This document shows, in pieces, positions 1 to 5,489 of a stretch of 11,052 bases of DNA. The DNA lies in the NCBI GenBank assembly GCA_020025415.1, contig JAHHSB010000029.1, positions 1 to 11,052 of the forward strand, in the 5' to 3' direction. Both the position numbers and the translations under genes were made by a program. The DNA is from Oscillibacter sp. (GTDB lineage: Bacteria > Bacillota > Clostridia > Oscillospirales > Oscillospiraceae). The notes below the pieces were generated by a model that made no database searches, was not told where the DNA came from, and saw only the letters and a program-made list of their open reading frames with translations. Positions within the stretch are counted from its first letter, which is position 1; each line of letters begins with the position of its first letter.

Positions 1-637
1 CCTTCGGTTCCGCCTGGGTGTAAAAGCCAATATAGTAGACCTCCATTCCAAGAGAATGGGTGCCAGTTTGGACGGTCAGGAACTGCGTCATCACGGAATG
101 GTTGGGCACCTTGCCCTCTGAGAAATCCCGATCTAAAAACTCTGTTACCACTTTCCGATAGCGCTCATATGCCGCTGCATCATCCACATCCGGAAGTGTT
201 TCTACATCCAATTCCGGGTCATTGGCGCACTGCACCAGCTGCCATAGTTCTTTAGATTGCACCGAAACTGGGTCCAGGTAGTACTGTTTTCCTCGTAGCT
301 CCACAAGTTCAGGGTTTTGCAAACCGCAGCGGAATGTCACTTGCTCCTGCTGGCTTTCTTCCGGATACTGCAGATTCACCGTCATCTCCCAAATAGGGTC
401 AGTTAAGGCTTCTCCTACAAAAGTGGGACTCCGGAACACTTCCTGCAACAAGGCCTGCACCGCAGGCTCCGACAAATTTCTGCCCTCTACCTCAAGTACA
501 TCGCCATCCCGCAGGAGCGTGGCAACTGTCTTTGATTCCTCTGGTTCTTGTTTAGATTTTCCCTGATTCCAGAAAAAGAGTCCTGCAGCAACCAGGAGCA
601 CCAGCAAAAAACCGCCTGTCCAAATTTTCTTTCTCAT
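1..637 (-). CDS. Membrane-anchored protein with a BlaR-type sensor-like domain (partial, C-terminus beyond the window)
   Basis: Reading leftward from an ATG at 637, the frame stays open for 212 codons to the window edge. Residues 1-4 are MRKK, followed by a hydrophobic stretch (about 6-23), so the protein is probably an N-terminally anchored or exported envelope protein with a charged linker at about 24-36. From about residue 37 it aligns through nearly its whole length with the extracellular part of the BlaR1-like protein encoded at 2009-3703. Shared landmarks include CGL, LVQ..A.DP, DD..AY.RY, VV..FL.RD, TQFL and VYY.G.Y; identity is about 30% by eye. The gene starts 2 bp after the deacetylase stop, with GGAGGG inside the end of that gene as ribosome site, so the two are one operon. 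I do not recognise the domain. Its function is unknown; sharing a ligand with the BlaR1-like sensor is inference. Confidence 0.85.
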   Translation of the reverse strand, partial: MRKKIWTGGFLLVLLVAAGLFFWNQGKSKQEPEESKTVATLLRDGDVLEVEGRNLSEPAVQALLQEVFRSPTFVGEALTDPIWEMTVNLQYPEESQQEQVTFRCGLQNPELVELRGKQYYLDPVSVQSKELWQLVQCANDPELDVETLPDVDDAAAYERYRKVVTEFLDRDFSEGKVPNHSVMTQFLTVQTGTHSLGMEVYYIGFYTQAEPK

Positions 638-639
638 AT

Positions 640-1446
640 TCAGCCCTCCAACAACGACTCTAAACTTTTTTCCATGGTTACGGTCATCCTGGGCAGATCA
701 TACAGCCCTTTCCGTAGATCTCCTACTCCATTTTGTGTAACAGCAGTTACAGAAAACAGCTGATGAATCAACTCATCCGCTTCCGCCTCTTTGATGCCAA
801 AGGGATAGGCAAAAAACACAGGAGCCTGGCCAATTTCCTGCTGGATGAGGTCATAGCTTTTCTGAATATCATCCAGCACTCTGCTCTCAAACTCCGAATC
901 ACTTTCCTTGGGGTCCCGCTGAATGCCATTGATTCCGTCTGGGTTAAAAGAACCACCTAAGTCCCCCAGATTGTGTCTCTGATAGGTATGAGAACCAATT
1001 TCCACCAAGCCGGAGTCCACCATTTCTCGGCACATCTCCCAGCTGAGGAAGTTGGAGGCGTGGATGTCCTGCATTAGCACCATATTAGAAATGACTACCT
1101 TCATGTGATACCGCTCCAGCAGCGGATAAAGCAGATCATAGTTGCTGCGGTAGCCGTCATCAAAGGTAATTAAAACTGTCTTTTCCGGCAAAGCATCAAG
1201 ACTGAGCAATTCACGAGGCAGGATGCTGTGGTATCCATGCTCCGTAAGCCATTGAAAATCCGCTTCCAGACGGCCAATGGTCACCGTCATGTCATTGCAG
1301 GGTTGCCCATCCTCAACAACATGATGATACATCAACACCGGCAACTGCTGGTCCCGTGGAATGGTATGCCTCCATTGCCGCCAGCAAAGTCCCGTGACAA
1401 CCACAACCAAAACTGCTATAACGATCCAGTAACGTTTCTTTCTCAC
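640..1446 (-). CDS. Membrane-anchored polysaccharide deacetylase (NodB domain)
   Basis: A 268-residue protein with a GTG start (1446-1444) and a purine-rich ribosome site at 1453-1462. Residues 1-22 are a basic start plus a hydrophobic segment, so the enzyme is probably tethered outside the membrane. The NodB fold is shown by LPVLMYHHV (35-43), the metal and catalytic motif TFDDG (94-98), SHTYQRH with metal-ligand histidines 153 and 158 (the HTxxxH spacing variant), and AYPFG (213-217). Family members remove N-acetyl groups from peptidoglycan or other amino-sugar polymers, which often confers lysozyme resistance; the substrate here cannot be read from sequence. It is first in a leftward operon with the sensor-like protein. 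Its predicted promoters are overlapped by the 17-bp operators, so repression by the divergent BlaI-type protein is likely. Confidence 0.9.
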   Translation of the reverse strand: MRKKRYWIVIAVLVVVVTGLCWRQWRHTIPRDQQLPVLMYHHVVEDGQPCNDMTVTIGRLEADFQWLTEHGYHSILPRELLSLDALPEKTVLITFDDGYRSNYDLLYPLLERYHMKVVISNMVLMQDIHASNFLSWEMCREMVDSGLVEIGSHTYQRHNLGDLGGSFNPDGINGIQRDPKESDSEFESRVLDDIQKSYDLIQQEIGQAPVFFAYPFGIKEAEADELIHQLFSVTAVTQNGVGDLRKGLYDLPRMTVTMEKSLESLLEG

Positions 1447-1479
1447 CAGAATCTCTTCCTCTCAGAATTATTTCCCAAA

Positions 1480-1509
1480 AGTCTATATGATGTAGACCTC
1501 CTTCATCAA
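1480..1509 (-). promoter_or_regulatory. Candidate second leftward promoter, overlapped by operator 1
   Basis: On the minus strand TTGATG (1509-1504) is followed after 18 bp by TAGACT (1485-1480). The -10 and most of the spacer lie inside the first 17-bp dyad. The arrangement repeats that of the promoter at 1515-1544, one repeat unit nearer the deacetylase gene. It could be a real second promoter or a by-product of the repeat duplication. Confidence 0.4.
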
Positions 1510-1566
1510 GAGAAAGTCTACATCATATAGATCTCTTGTGTCAAGAAGAATCTACATCATATAGAC
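1481..1566. repeat. Array of three 17-bp dyad operators, probably for the BlaI-type repressor
   Basis: Three copies of a 17-bp imperfect palindrome lie at 1481-1497 (GTCTATATGATGTAGAC), 1516-1532 (GTCTACATCATATAGAT) and 1550-1566 (ATCTACATCATATAGAC). Copy 1 is the reverse complement of the other two apart from one end base each. Start-to-start distances are 35 and 34 bp. Copies 2 and 3 also share flanking sequence (TCAAGA...), so a unit of about 34 bp was duplicated. BlaI/MecI repressors bind dyads containing TACA-type half sites, and this region lies between a blaI-like gene and a divergent operon. Assignment to that repressor is inference from position. Confidence 0.75.
1515..1544 (-). promoter_or_regulatory. 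Leftward promoter for the deacetylase operon, overlapped by operator 2
   Basis: On the minus strand TTGACA (1544-1539) is followed after 18 bp by TAGACT (1520-1515). The -35 is a perfect consensus and the -10 matches at four of six positions. The second 17-bp dyad (1516-1532) covers the -10 and most of the spacer, a classic place for a repressor to block RNA polymerase. The predicted transcript would start near 1508 and have a leader of about 60 nt before the GTG start. Confidence 0.6.
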
Positions 1567-1571
1567 TTACA

Positions 1572-1601
1572 TTGACAAACGCCGCTGATCTGAGATAGAC
1601 T
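1572..1601 (+). promoter_or_regulatory. Rightward promoter for the blaI-blaR operon
   Basis: TTGACA (1572-1577), an 18-bp spacer and TAGACT (1596-1601) give a start near 1608, some 33 nt before the repressor gene. The hexamers and spacer length equal those of the leftward promoter at 1515-1544. Operator 3 ends 5 bp upstream of this -35. A weaker alternative, TTGTGT (1536-1541) with TATAGA (1560-1565), would put its -10 inside operator 3. Confidence 0.55.
1584..1600. promoter_or_regulatory. Possible degenerate fourth operator
   Basis: This 17-bp stretch begins exactly 34 bp after the start of operator 3 and keeps the right half-site (ATAGAC). It matches the GTCTACATCATATAGAC form at about 10 of 17 positions. 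It overlaps the -10 of the rightward promoter, which would allow autoregulation of the repressor operon. The match is weak apart from the half-site and the phasing. Confidence 0.3.
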
Positions 1602-1640
1602 GAATATGGAAATACAAACTCAGTTGAGGAGGAATACACG

Positions 1641-2003
1641 ATGGAGCAACTCCATATGGGGGAAATTGAAACGCGGTTTGCTGATCTGATTTGGCAGAGA
1701 GAGCCCATCAGCTCCGGCGAGCTGGTACAGTTGGCGGACAAGGAGCTGGGATGGAAGAAATCCACCACATACACCGTACTAAAACGGCTGTGTGAGCGCG
1801 GAATCTTCCGCAACGAGGGCGGAACTGTAACCTCCTGCATGAGCCGGGAAGCGTTTTTTGCCGCCAGATCTGTTAATTTTGTCGACCACTCCTTCCACGG
1901 CTCTCTGCCGGCCTTTCTCACTGCCTTTACCAGCAAAAAGAAACTGTCACAGCCGGAAATTGAAGCACTGAGGGAATTGATTGACTCACAAGAGGGGGAT
2001 TGA
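1641..2003 (+). CDS. BlaI/MecI-family transcriptional repressor
   Basis: A 120-residue protein, the normal length for BlaI/MecI (Penicillinase_R) repressors. The N-terminal winged helix runs to about residue 75; residues 41-53 (STTYTVLKRLCER) are the recognition-helix signature of the family, where STVYTLLKRL is typical. The C-terminal part (about 80-120) should be the dimerisation region, which the partner protease inactivates. The ATG has an ideal ribosome site (GAGGAGG at 1626-1632, 8-nt gap). The stop at 2001-2003 lies just before the start of the M56 protease gene, so the two are translationally coupled as in bla and mec operons. It probably represses both divergent operons through the 17-bp dyads. 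No beta-lactamase or penicillin-binding protein gene is present, so resistance to beta-lactams should not be assumed. Confidence 0.93.
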   Translation: MEQLHMGEIETRFADLIWQREPISSGELVQLADKELGWKKSTTYTVLKRLCERGIFRNEGGTVTSCMSREAFFAARSVNFVDHSFHGSLPAFLTAFTSKKKLSQPEIEALRELIDSQEGD

Positions 2004-2008
2004 TTCCG

Positions 2009-3703
2009 ATGCGGGAGATCTTTTCTCTTTTTCTGCATATGAGTTGGACGGGAAGCATCGTCATCCTCGTTGTTTTGCTTCTCCGGGTTGCGCTGCGGCG
2101 TGTCCCCCATAGCATCTCTTTTGCCCTTTGGTCCATTGTCCTGTTTCGTCTGCTCTGTCCGGTATCTTTAACAGTGGAACACGCGCCAATCTCCATGGCG
2201 AATCCATCCAGCCAGCAGGTTGCTCCCGGGATGAGCACTCTGGTTCCGCCGACTGTTTCCGTGCCTGCGGAAGGATTCCGGCCGTCATCTCTCCCCACTG
2301 CCGGGACAGAATCTCCATGGGTTTGGATGGATGCACTGGCCTGGATTTGGTTTGCAGGGGCAGTCCTCTTTTTGACAGCAATACTGTTCTCTATTTGCAG
2401 GACCAAGCTAAAATTGAGGGAGTCCATTCGGCTCCGTTCTCATGTTTACGTCTCAGATCAATTTACGGAGCCATTTAGCTTCGGCCGAAACATCTACCTC
2501 CCTTTCAATCTGGATCCGTCAAAGCAGACCTACATCCTGTTGCATGAGCAAGCTCATATCCGCCGCGGAGACCCAATCTGGAAAGTGTTGAGTCTTGTGG
2601 CCCTAGCTCTTCATTGGATGAATCCTCTCTGCTGGCTGGCCTATCACCTTGCAGTCCGGGACATGGAAATGAGCTGCGATGAAGCGGTGCTCAACAAACT
2701 GAATCACGACGGCAGAGCGGCATACTCCACACTTCTGCTGAATCTGGCAACCGGTCAAAGCATCGGCGGGACTGTTTTGCCCTTTGCAGAAGACTCCCCT
2801 AAAAAGCGCATCCAAAATATCCTGAAATGGAAAAAGCCCTCCACAAGACAATTCCTGTTTTTTACCGTGATTGCTACGGTGATCATGGTATTATTGGCGG
2901 TAAATCCCACAGGCTCTCCCACCAGCGACGCATCAGACGCTCCCCAAGCTCCCTTGCTTGTCTGCCTGCGCACTGGAGAAATTTTAGACGCTGACGGGGA
3001 AAATCTGCCCTCCCTGCATGTGATGGAGTCGCTGTTTCATGAGGAATTCCGAAACCCGATTCTTGCAGAACAGCCTCCCATCGACATTGTTTGGAAACTC
3101 AGCGTGAAGATGACGTGCCCAATCAGCCTAGACGAGGAGACCATCACGCTGCAATGCGGCCTTCTTGCTCCAAACGTGGTTCAGGTACAGGGGGAGGAAG
3201 CAGATGCCTCACCTTTGGTGATTCAGTCCGAGGGTCTCTATGAGTTAGTTCAGCACGCACAGGACCCGGACTTTAACCTTGAGAAAGTGCCGTATATTGA
3301 TGATCCGGATGCTTATGGGCGATATCATCCCATTGTTGTCGCGTTTTTGGCCCGTGATCTTGGTAAAAATGGCATCCACACTCAATCCACCCTAACGCAA
3401 TTTCTGGCCGTCAGAACCGCTCCTCATCCGCTGGATGTCAAGGTGTACTATGTTGGCTACTATGCGGTTGCGGACCCCCTTGAAAAGACCGCTGAGCTCC
3501 TTTCTGGAGATGTGAAAGTGGACCACAGCGGCAGAATCTATGAGTTAGAGCCTCGGCAGAGTTTGGTCACCGTGGAGGATGTGCCCATTGGCTTTGTGTC
3601 AGAGGACTGGCTTCGCAGCAACGATTTGAATTACGATACCCATGAAGCTCTCATCGATGCGGTTCTTGAGGAAGGTCTTTCGGTTTCTTCGTTGCGTTCC
3701 TGA
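2009..3703 (+). CDS. BlaR1/MecR1-like M56 membrane metalloprotease with a non-PBP sensor domain
   Basis: Numbering is from the ATG at 2009 (564 residues). A TTG at 2000 would add three residues, but the ribosome site (GAGGGGG, 1992-1998) fits the ATG better. Hydrophobic segments lie at about 10-27, 38-55, 108-128 and 283-298. The M56 zinc protease is shown by EPFSFG (154-159), HEQAH (179-183) and EMSCDEA (220-226). These proteins carry a ligand signal across the membrane and activate proteolysis that removes the BlaI-type repressor. The extracellular part (about 300-564) is where BlaR1 has its penicillin-binding domain, but I see no STxK, SxN or KTG motif set there. Instead residues of about 319-489 resemble the protein encoded at 1-637. 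Ligand unknown; envelope material is a guess based on the deacetylase. Confidence 0.9.
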   Translation: MREIFSLFLHMSWTGSIVILVVLLLRVALRRVPHSISFALWSIVLFRLLCPVSLTVEHAPISMANPSSQQVAPGMSTLVPPTVSVPAEGFRPSSLPTAGTESPWVWMDALAWIWFAGAVLFLTAILFSICRTKLKLRESIRLRSHVYVSDQFTEPFSFGRNIYLPFNLDPSKQTYILLHEQAHIRRGDPIWKVLSLVALALHWMNPLCWLAYHLAVRDMEMSCDEAVLNKLNHDGRAAYSTLLLNLATGQSIGGTVLPFAEDSPKKRIQNILKWKKPSTRQFLFFTVIATVIMVLLAVNPTGSPTSDASDAPQAPLLVCLRTGEILDADGENLPSLHVMESLFHEEFRNPILAEQPPIDIVWKLSVKMTCPISLDEETITLQCGLLAPNVVQVQGEEADASPLVIQSEGLYELVQHAQDPDFNLEKVPYIDDPDAYGRYHPIVVAFLARDLGKNGIHTQSTLTQFLAVRTAPHPLDVKVYYVGYYAVADPLEKTAELLSGDVKVDHSGRIYELEPRQSLVTVEDVPIGFVSEDWLRSNDLNYDTHEALIDAVLEEGLSVSSLRS

Positions 3704-3771
3704 CACAACCATATCCCGCAAAAGAATTGACTTTGGTTCATGACGAATGCTTTTATGATCACATAAATAAA

Positions 3772-3810
3772 CCGGTCTGCCCACAATGTGAGCAGACCGG
3801 CTCATTTTAT
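3772..3810 (+). terminator. Terminator after the blaI-blaR operon
   Basis: A perfect 9-bp GC-rich stem, CCGGTCTGC (3772-3780) with GCAGACCGG (3792-3800), and an 11-nt loop, followed by CTCATTTTA. The T tract is modest. On the minus strand the stem is followed by TTTATTTATG, so it may work in both directions. The 330 bp from 3704 to 4034 hold this hairpin and the gene remnant at 3850-4032, and I see no intact gene in them. Confidence 0.65.
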
Positions 3811-3849
3811 AGAGTGTTAGAATTATTTTGATAGTCCTAACCGTTCGCC

Positions 3850-4032
3850 TCACTCTTTGAATTTCTCTTGCAAACCCTCCAAGCCGTTCTTGGCTTGCTG
3901 AATCATTTCCTCGTGGGTATAGACATTTCACTGAGGATTTTCTTCTGCAAGGTCCAGCGACATAAAACCGCCTTGGAAATACTTGCCCGGATCAATATTT
4001 AAATTTTCTCCACATTCTGCCGCCAAATCGTA
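3850..4032 (-). pseudogene. C-terminal remnant of an unrecognised protein
   Basis: Read leftward, one frame from a TGA at about 4032 gives some 33 sensible codons (including NIDPGKYFQGGFMSLDLAEE), then an in-frame TGA (3930-3928), then another 25 codons (including THEEMIQQAKNGLEGLQEKF) to a TGA at 3852-3850. No start codon with a ribosome site precedes it, and it begins exactly where the recombinase remnant on the other strand begins. I read it as the broken end of a gene from a mobile element. The segment after the stop is rich in Glu, Gln and Lys and probably helical. I do not recognise the family. Confidence 0.45.
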
Positions 4033-4034
4033 TC

Positions 4035-4529
4035 ATGGAGATCTCCGGACTGGTCTATTGCATGGACTACGGCGGCACCATGGTGCTGCATCAGGCACAC
4101 ACCATGGCAGCCGAGAAAAACTGCTTCATGTGCGGCACGTACAAAAAGTAGGGAAAAGAGGTCTGCACAGCCCCACTACATTCGGGAGCAAGAGCTGGCG
4201 GCGATCCTGCTGGATAACATCCGGCGGGGACCTGTCTTACCAGAGAGCATGAAGAGCAGTTTGCCCGGTGTATTCAGAAGAAGCACCATAAGGCGCAGCA
4301 GAAGGAAATGAACAAGCTGCAAAAGCAGATCGCAGCAATGGAAAAGCGGCAGAGTGAGCTGACGGCAGAACTCCTCCATACCTTCATTGAACACGTAGAG
4401 GCAGGAGGACGCTCGGCCAAATACTCCCGCAGCGCTACGCAGGAGATCAAGATCTACTACCGTGGCGTAGGTCTGATCGACATTCTTCCGGAAAGTCTCC
4501 GGAAGAAACCTAGCCACGAGGTTGCATAA
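4035..4529 (+). pseudogene. Degraded C-terminal part of a large serine recombinase
   Basis: The frame from 4035 reads ISGLVYC, then VLHQAHTM and FMCGTYKK: the zinc-ribbon region of the large serine recombinases (Tn4451 TnpX / integrase type). Normal ribbons have CxDC first; here the second cysteine is Tyr (CMDY). A TAG ends this piece at 4152. Beyond it the same frame gives GKEVCTA. An apparent extra C in the CCCC at 4171-4174 shifts the frame to HYIREQELAAILLDNIRR. A second shift near 4215-4235 restores the first frame, giving REHEEQFA, a coiled-coil-like stretch, HTFIEHVE, KYSRSATQEIKIYYRGVGL and a TAA at 4527-4529. From memory of the family, about 60 or more residues seem missing before HTFIEHV. 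The catalytic N-terminal domain is absent, so it must be inactive. Confidence 0.8.
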
Positions 4530-4568
4530 ACAAAAAGCAGGCGGCTGTGCCGAAACACAGCCGCCTGC
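4528..4568 (-). terminator. Terminator of the leftward pta-yhfC operon
   Basis: A perfect 13-bp stem, GCAGGCGGCTGTG (4537-4549) with CACAGCCGCCTGC (4556-4568), and a 6-nt loop. On the minus strand it is followed by TTTTTGTTT (4536-4528), a textbook intrinsic terminator. Its T tract touches the stop codon of the recombinase remnant, so the foreign sequence ends at this terminator. The 93 bp between it and the yhfC stop look like a 3' untranslated region. Confidence 0.9.
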
Positions 4569-4661
4569 CATAGGAGCAAATCTTAAATTGATAGGATCCC
4601 ACAAAATGTCCTTATGGAACCTCCCAGAAGGGCACGGCGCTTTCGTTCTCTCTCATGGCTC

Positions 4662-5489
4662 TCAGGCCTGGGGCTCTTCCGGCTCTTTCGGCTCTTTCGG
4701 CTCCTCCGGCTCTTCCGGCTCCGTCCAGTCCCGCAGATACAGCAGCGTTACCCGCCAGCAGATCAGCAGCGTCATGCCAATGACGATCAGCTCCGTCACC
4801 GCCACGCTGGTAAGGATCCCCAGCTGATAGAGGGCGGCCACGGCGTCCACCGCGGCGTGGAGCCCCACGGCGTAGAAGTACCAATGCCGCTTTCCCTGGC
4901 GCTGGGCCGCTTGGAACACCACCACCGACAGGGCGATCTGCAGGGCCAGGGCCGTCAGGCGCTCCAGCCCCGGCACCAGAAAGGCCCACACCGGGGTGTA
5001 ATACAGGCCAATGGCCGGAACGCTCCCCCCGCTGTAATAATACTGGGCAGCCGCCGTCAGTCCGCCGGCCTGGTTGAATTCCACCGCCAGCAGGATATAG
5101 ACCACCATGTTGATGCCGCAAAGCAAGATGGCCTCGATGCCGCCGTGGCCGATGCCGTACATCACGCCGGTGGCCCGGCTGTCATACTTTTTCAGCAAAA
5201 AGCGGAACGAGAGGTAGCGGCCGGTCTCCTCAAACAATCCGGCAGCCAGGGAGACATAGAGGACGTACAGCCACGGCGTTCGGAGCACCACGCTCCCCTC
5301 GCCCAGCACCAGACCGTGAAGCATCCGCTCCAGCACCATCACAAACACCACAAACACCGCCGCGCCCAGAAAGGCCGCCCGCAGCGGGGCGTGGGTGCGG
5401 CGCTTCCATACGATCAGCAGCACCAGGGGCAGCAGGATACTGACGGCGGCGGAAGCAGCCATAGCTAGGATCTGCAGATTGGATATCAT
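4662..5489 (-). CDS. yhfC: YhfC-family integral membrane protein (putative intramembrane protease of the CPBP/CAAX type)
   Basis: 275 residues with about seven hydrophobic segments. Landmarks of the YhfC family (COG4377, related to CPBP/Abi glutamic intramembrane proteases) are FEETGRYLSF (86-95), YGIGHGGIEA (111-120) and the late HAAVDA (211-216); the paired Glu and the His residues are the expected active-site set. Physiological substrate unknown. The ATG (5489-5487) overlaps the pta stop as ATGA, and GGAGGAA lies inside the end of pta, so translation is coupled to pta. The last 20 residues form a Pro-Glu/Lys tail (257-273) made by 9-bp tandem repeats in the DNA. That tail is not part of the family core and its length may vary between strains. 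Confidence 0.82.
   Translation of the reverse strand: MISNLQILAMAASAAVSILLPLVLLIVWKRRTHAPLRAAFLGAAVFVVFVMVLERMLHGLVLGEGSVVLRTPWLYVLYVSLAAGLFEETGRYLSFRFLLKKYDSRATGVMYGIGHGGIEAILLCGINMVVYILLAVEFNQAGGLTAAAQYYYSGGSVPAIGLYYTPVWAFLVPGLERLTALALQIALSVVVFQAAQRQGKRHWYFYAVGLHAAVDAVAALYQLGILTSVAVTELIVIGMTLLICWRVTLLYLRDWTEPEEPEEPKEPKEPEEPQA
4672..4716. repeat. 9-bp tandem repeat encoding the acidic Pro-Glu tail of YhfC
   Basis: Five consecutive units of GGCTCTTCC, GGCTCTTTC, GGCTCTTTC, GGCTCCTCC and GGCTCTTCC on the plus strand, with a partial sixth. On the coding strand each unit encodes a Glu-Pro-Glu or Lys-Glu-Pro type tripeptide. The unit length is a multiple of three, so slippage would change the tail length without breaking the frame. 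Confidence 0.85.

Noticed and set aside
1481..1532. Large inverted repeat of operators 1 and 2 considered as a terminator
   Set aside because: AT-rich arms of 17 bp with an 18-nt loop, no T tract after the stem, and position between divergent starts where no transcript should end.
1481..1566. Spaced repeats considered as a small CRISPR array
   Set aside because: The units are 17-bp dyads, one is inverted, the spacers share sequence, and they overlap promoters between divergent genes, so they are operators.
1541..2110. Open frame of 189 codons on the minus strand across the blaI gene
   Set aside because: It lies opposite a clear BlaI-family gene and crosses the control region; no ribosome site or motif.
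4614..5468. Open frame of 284 codons on the plus strand opposite yhfC
   Set aside because: It is Arg/Gln/His-rich low-complexity translation, antisense to a protein with clear family motifs.
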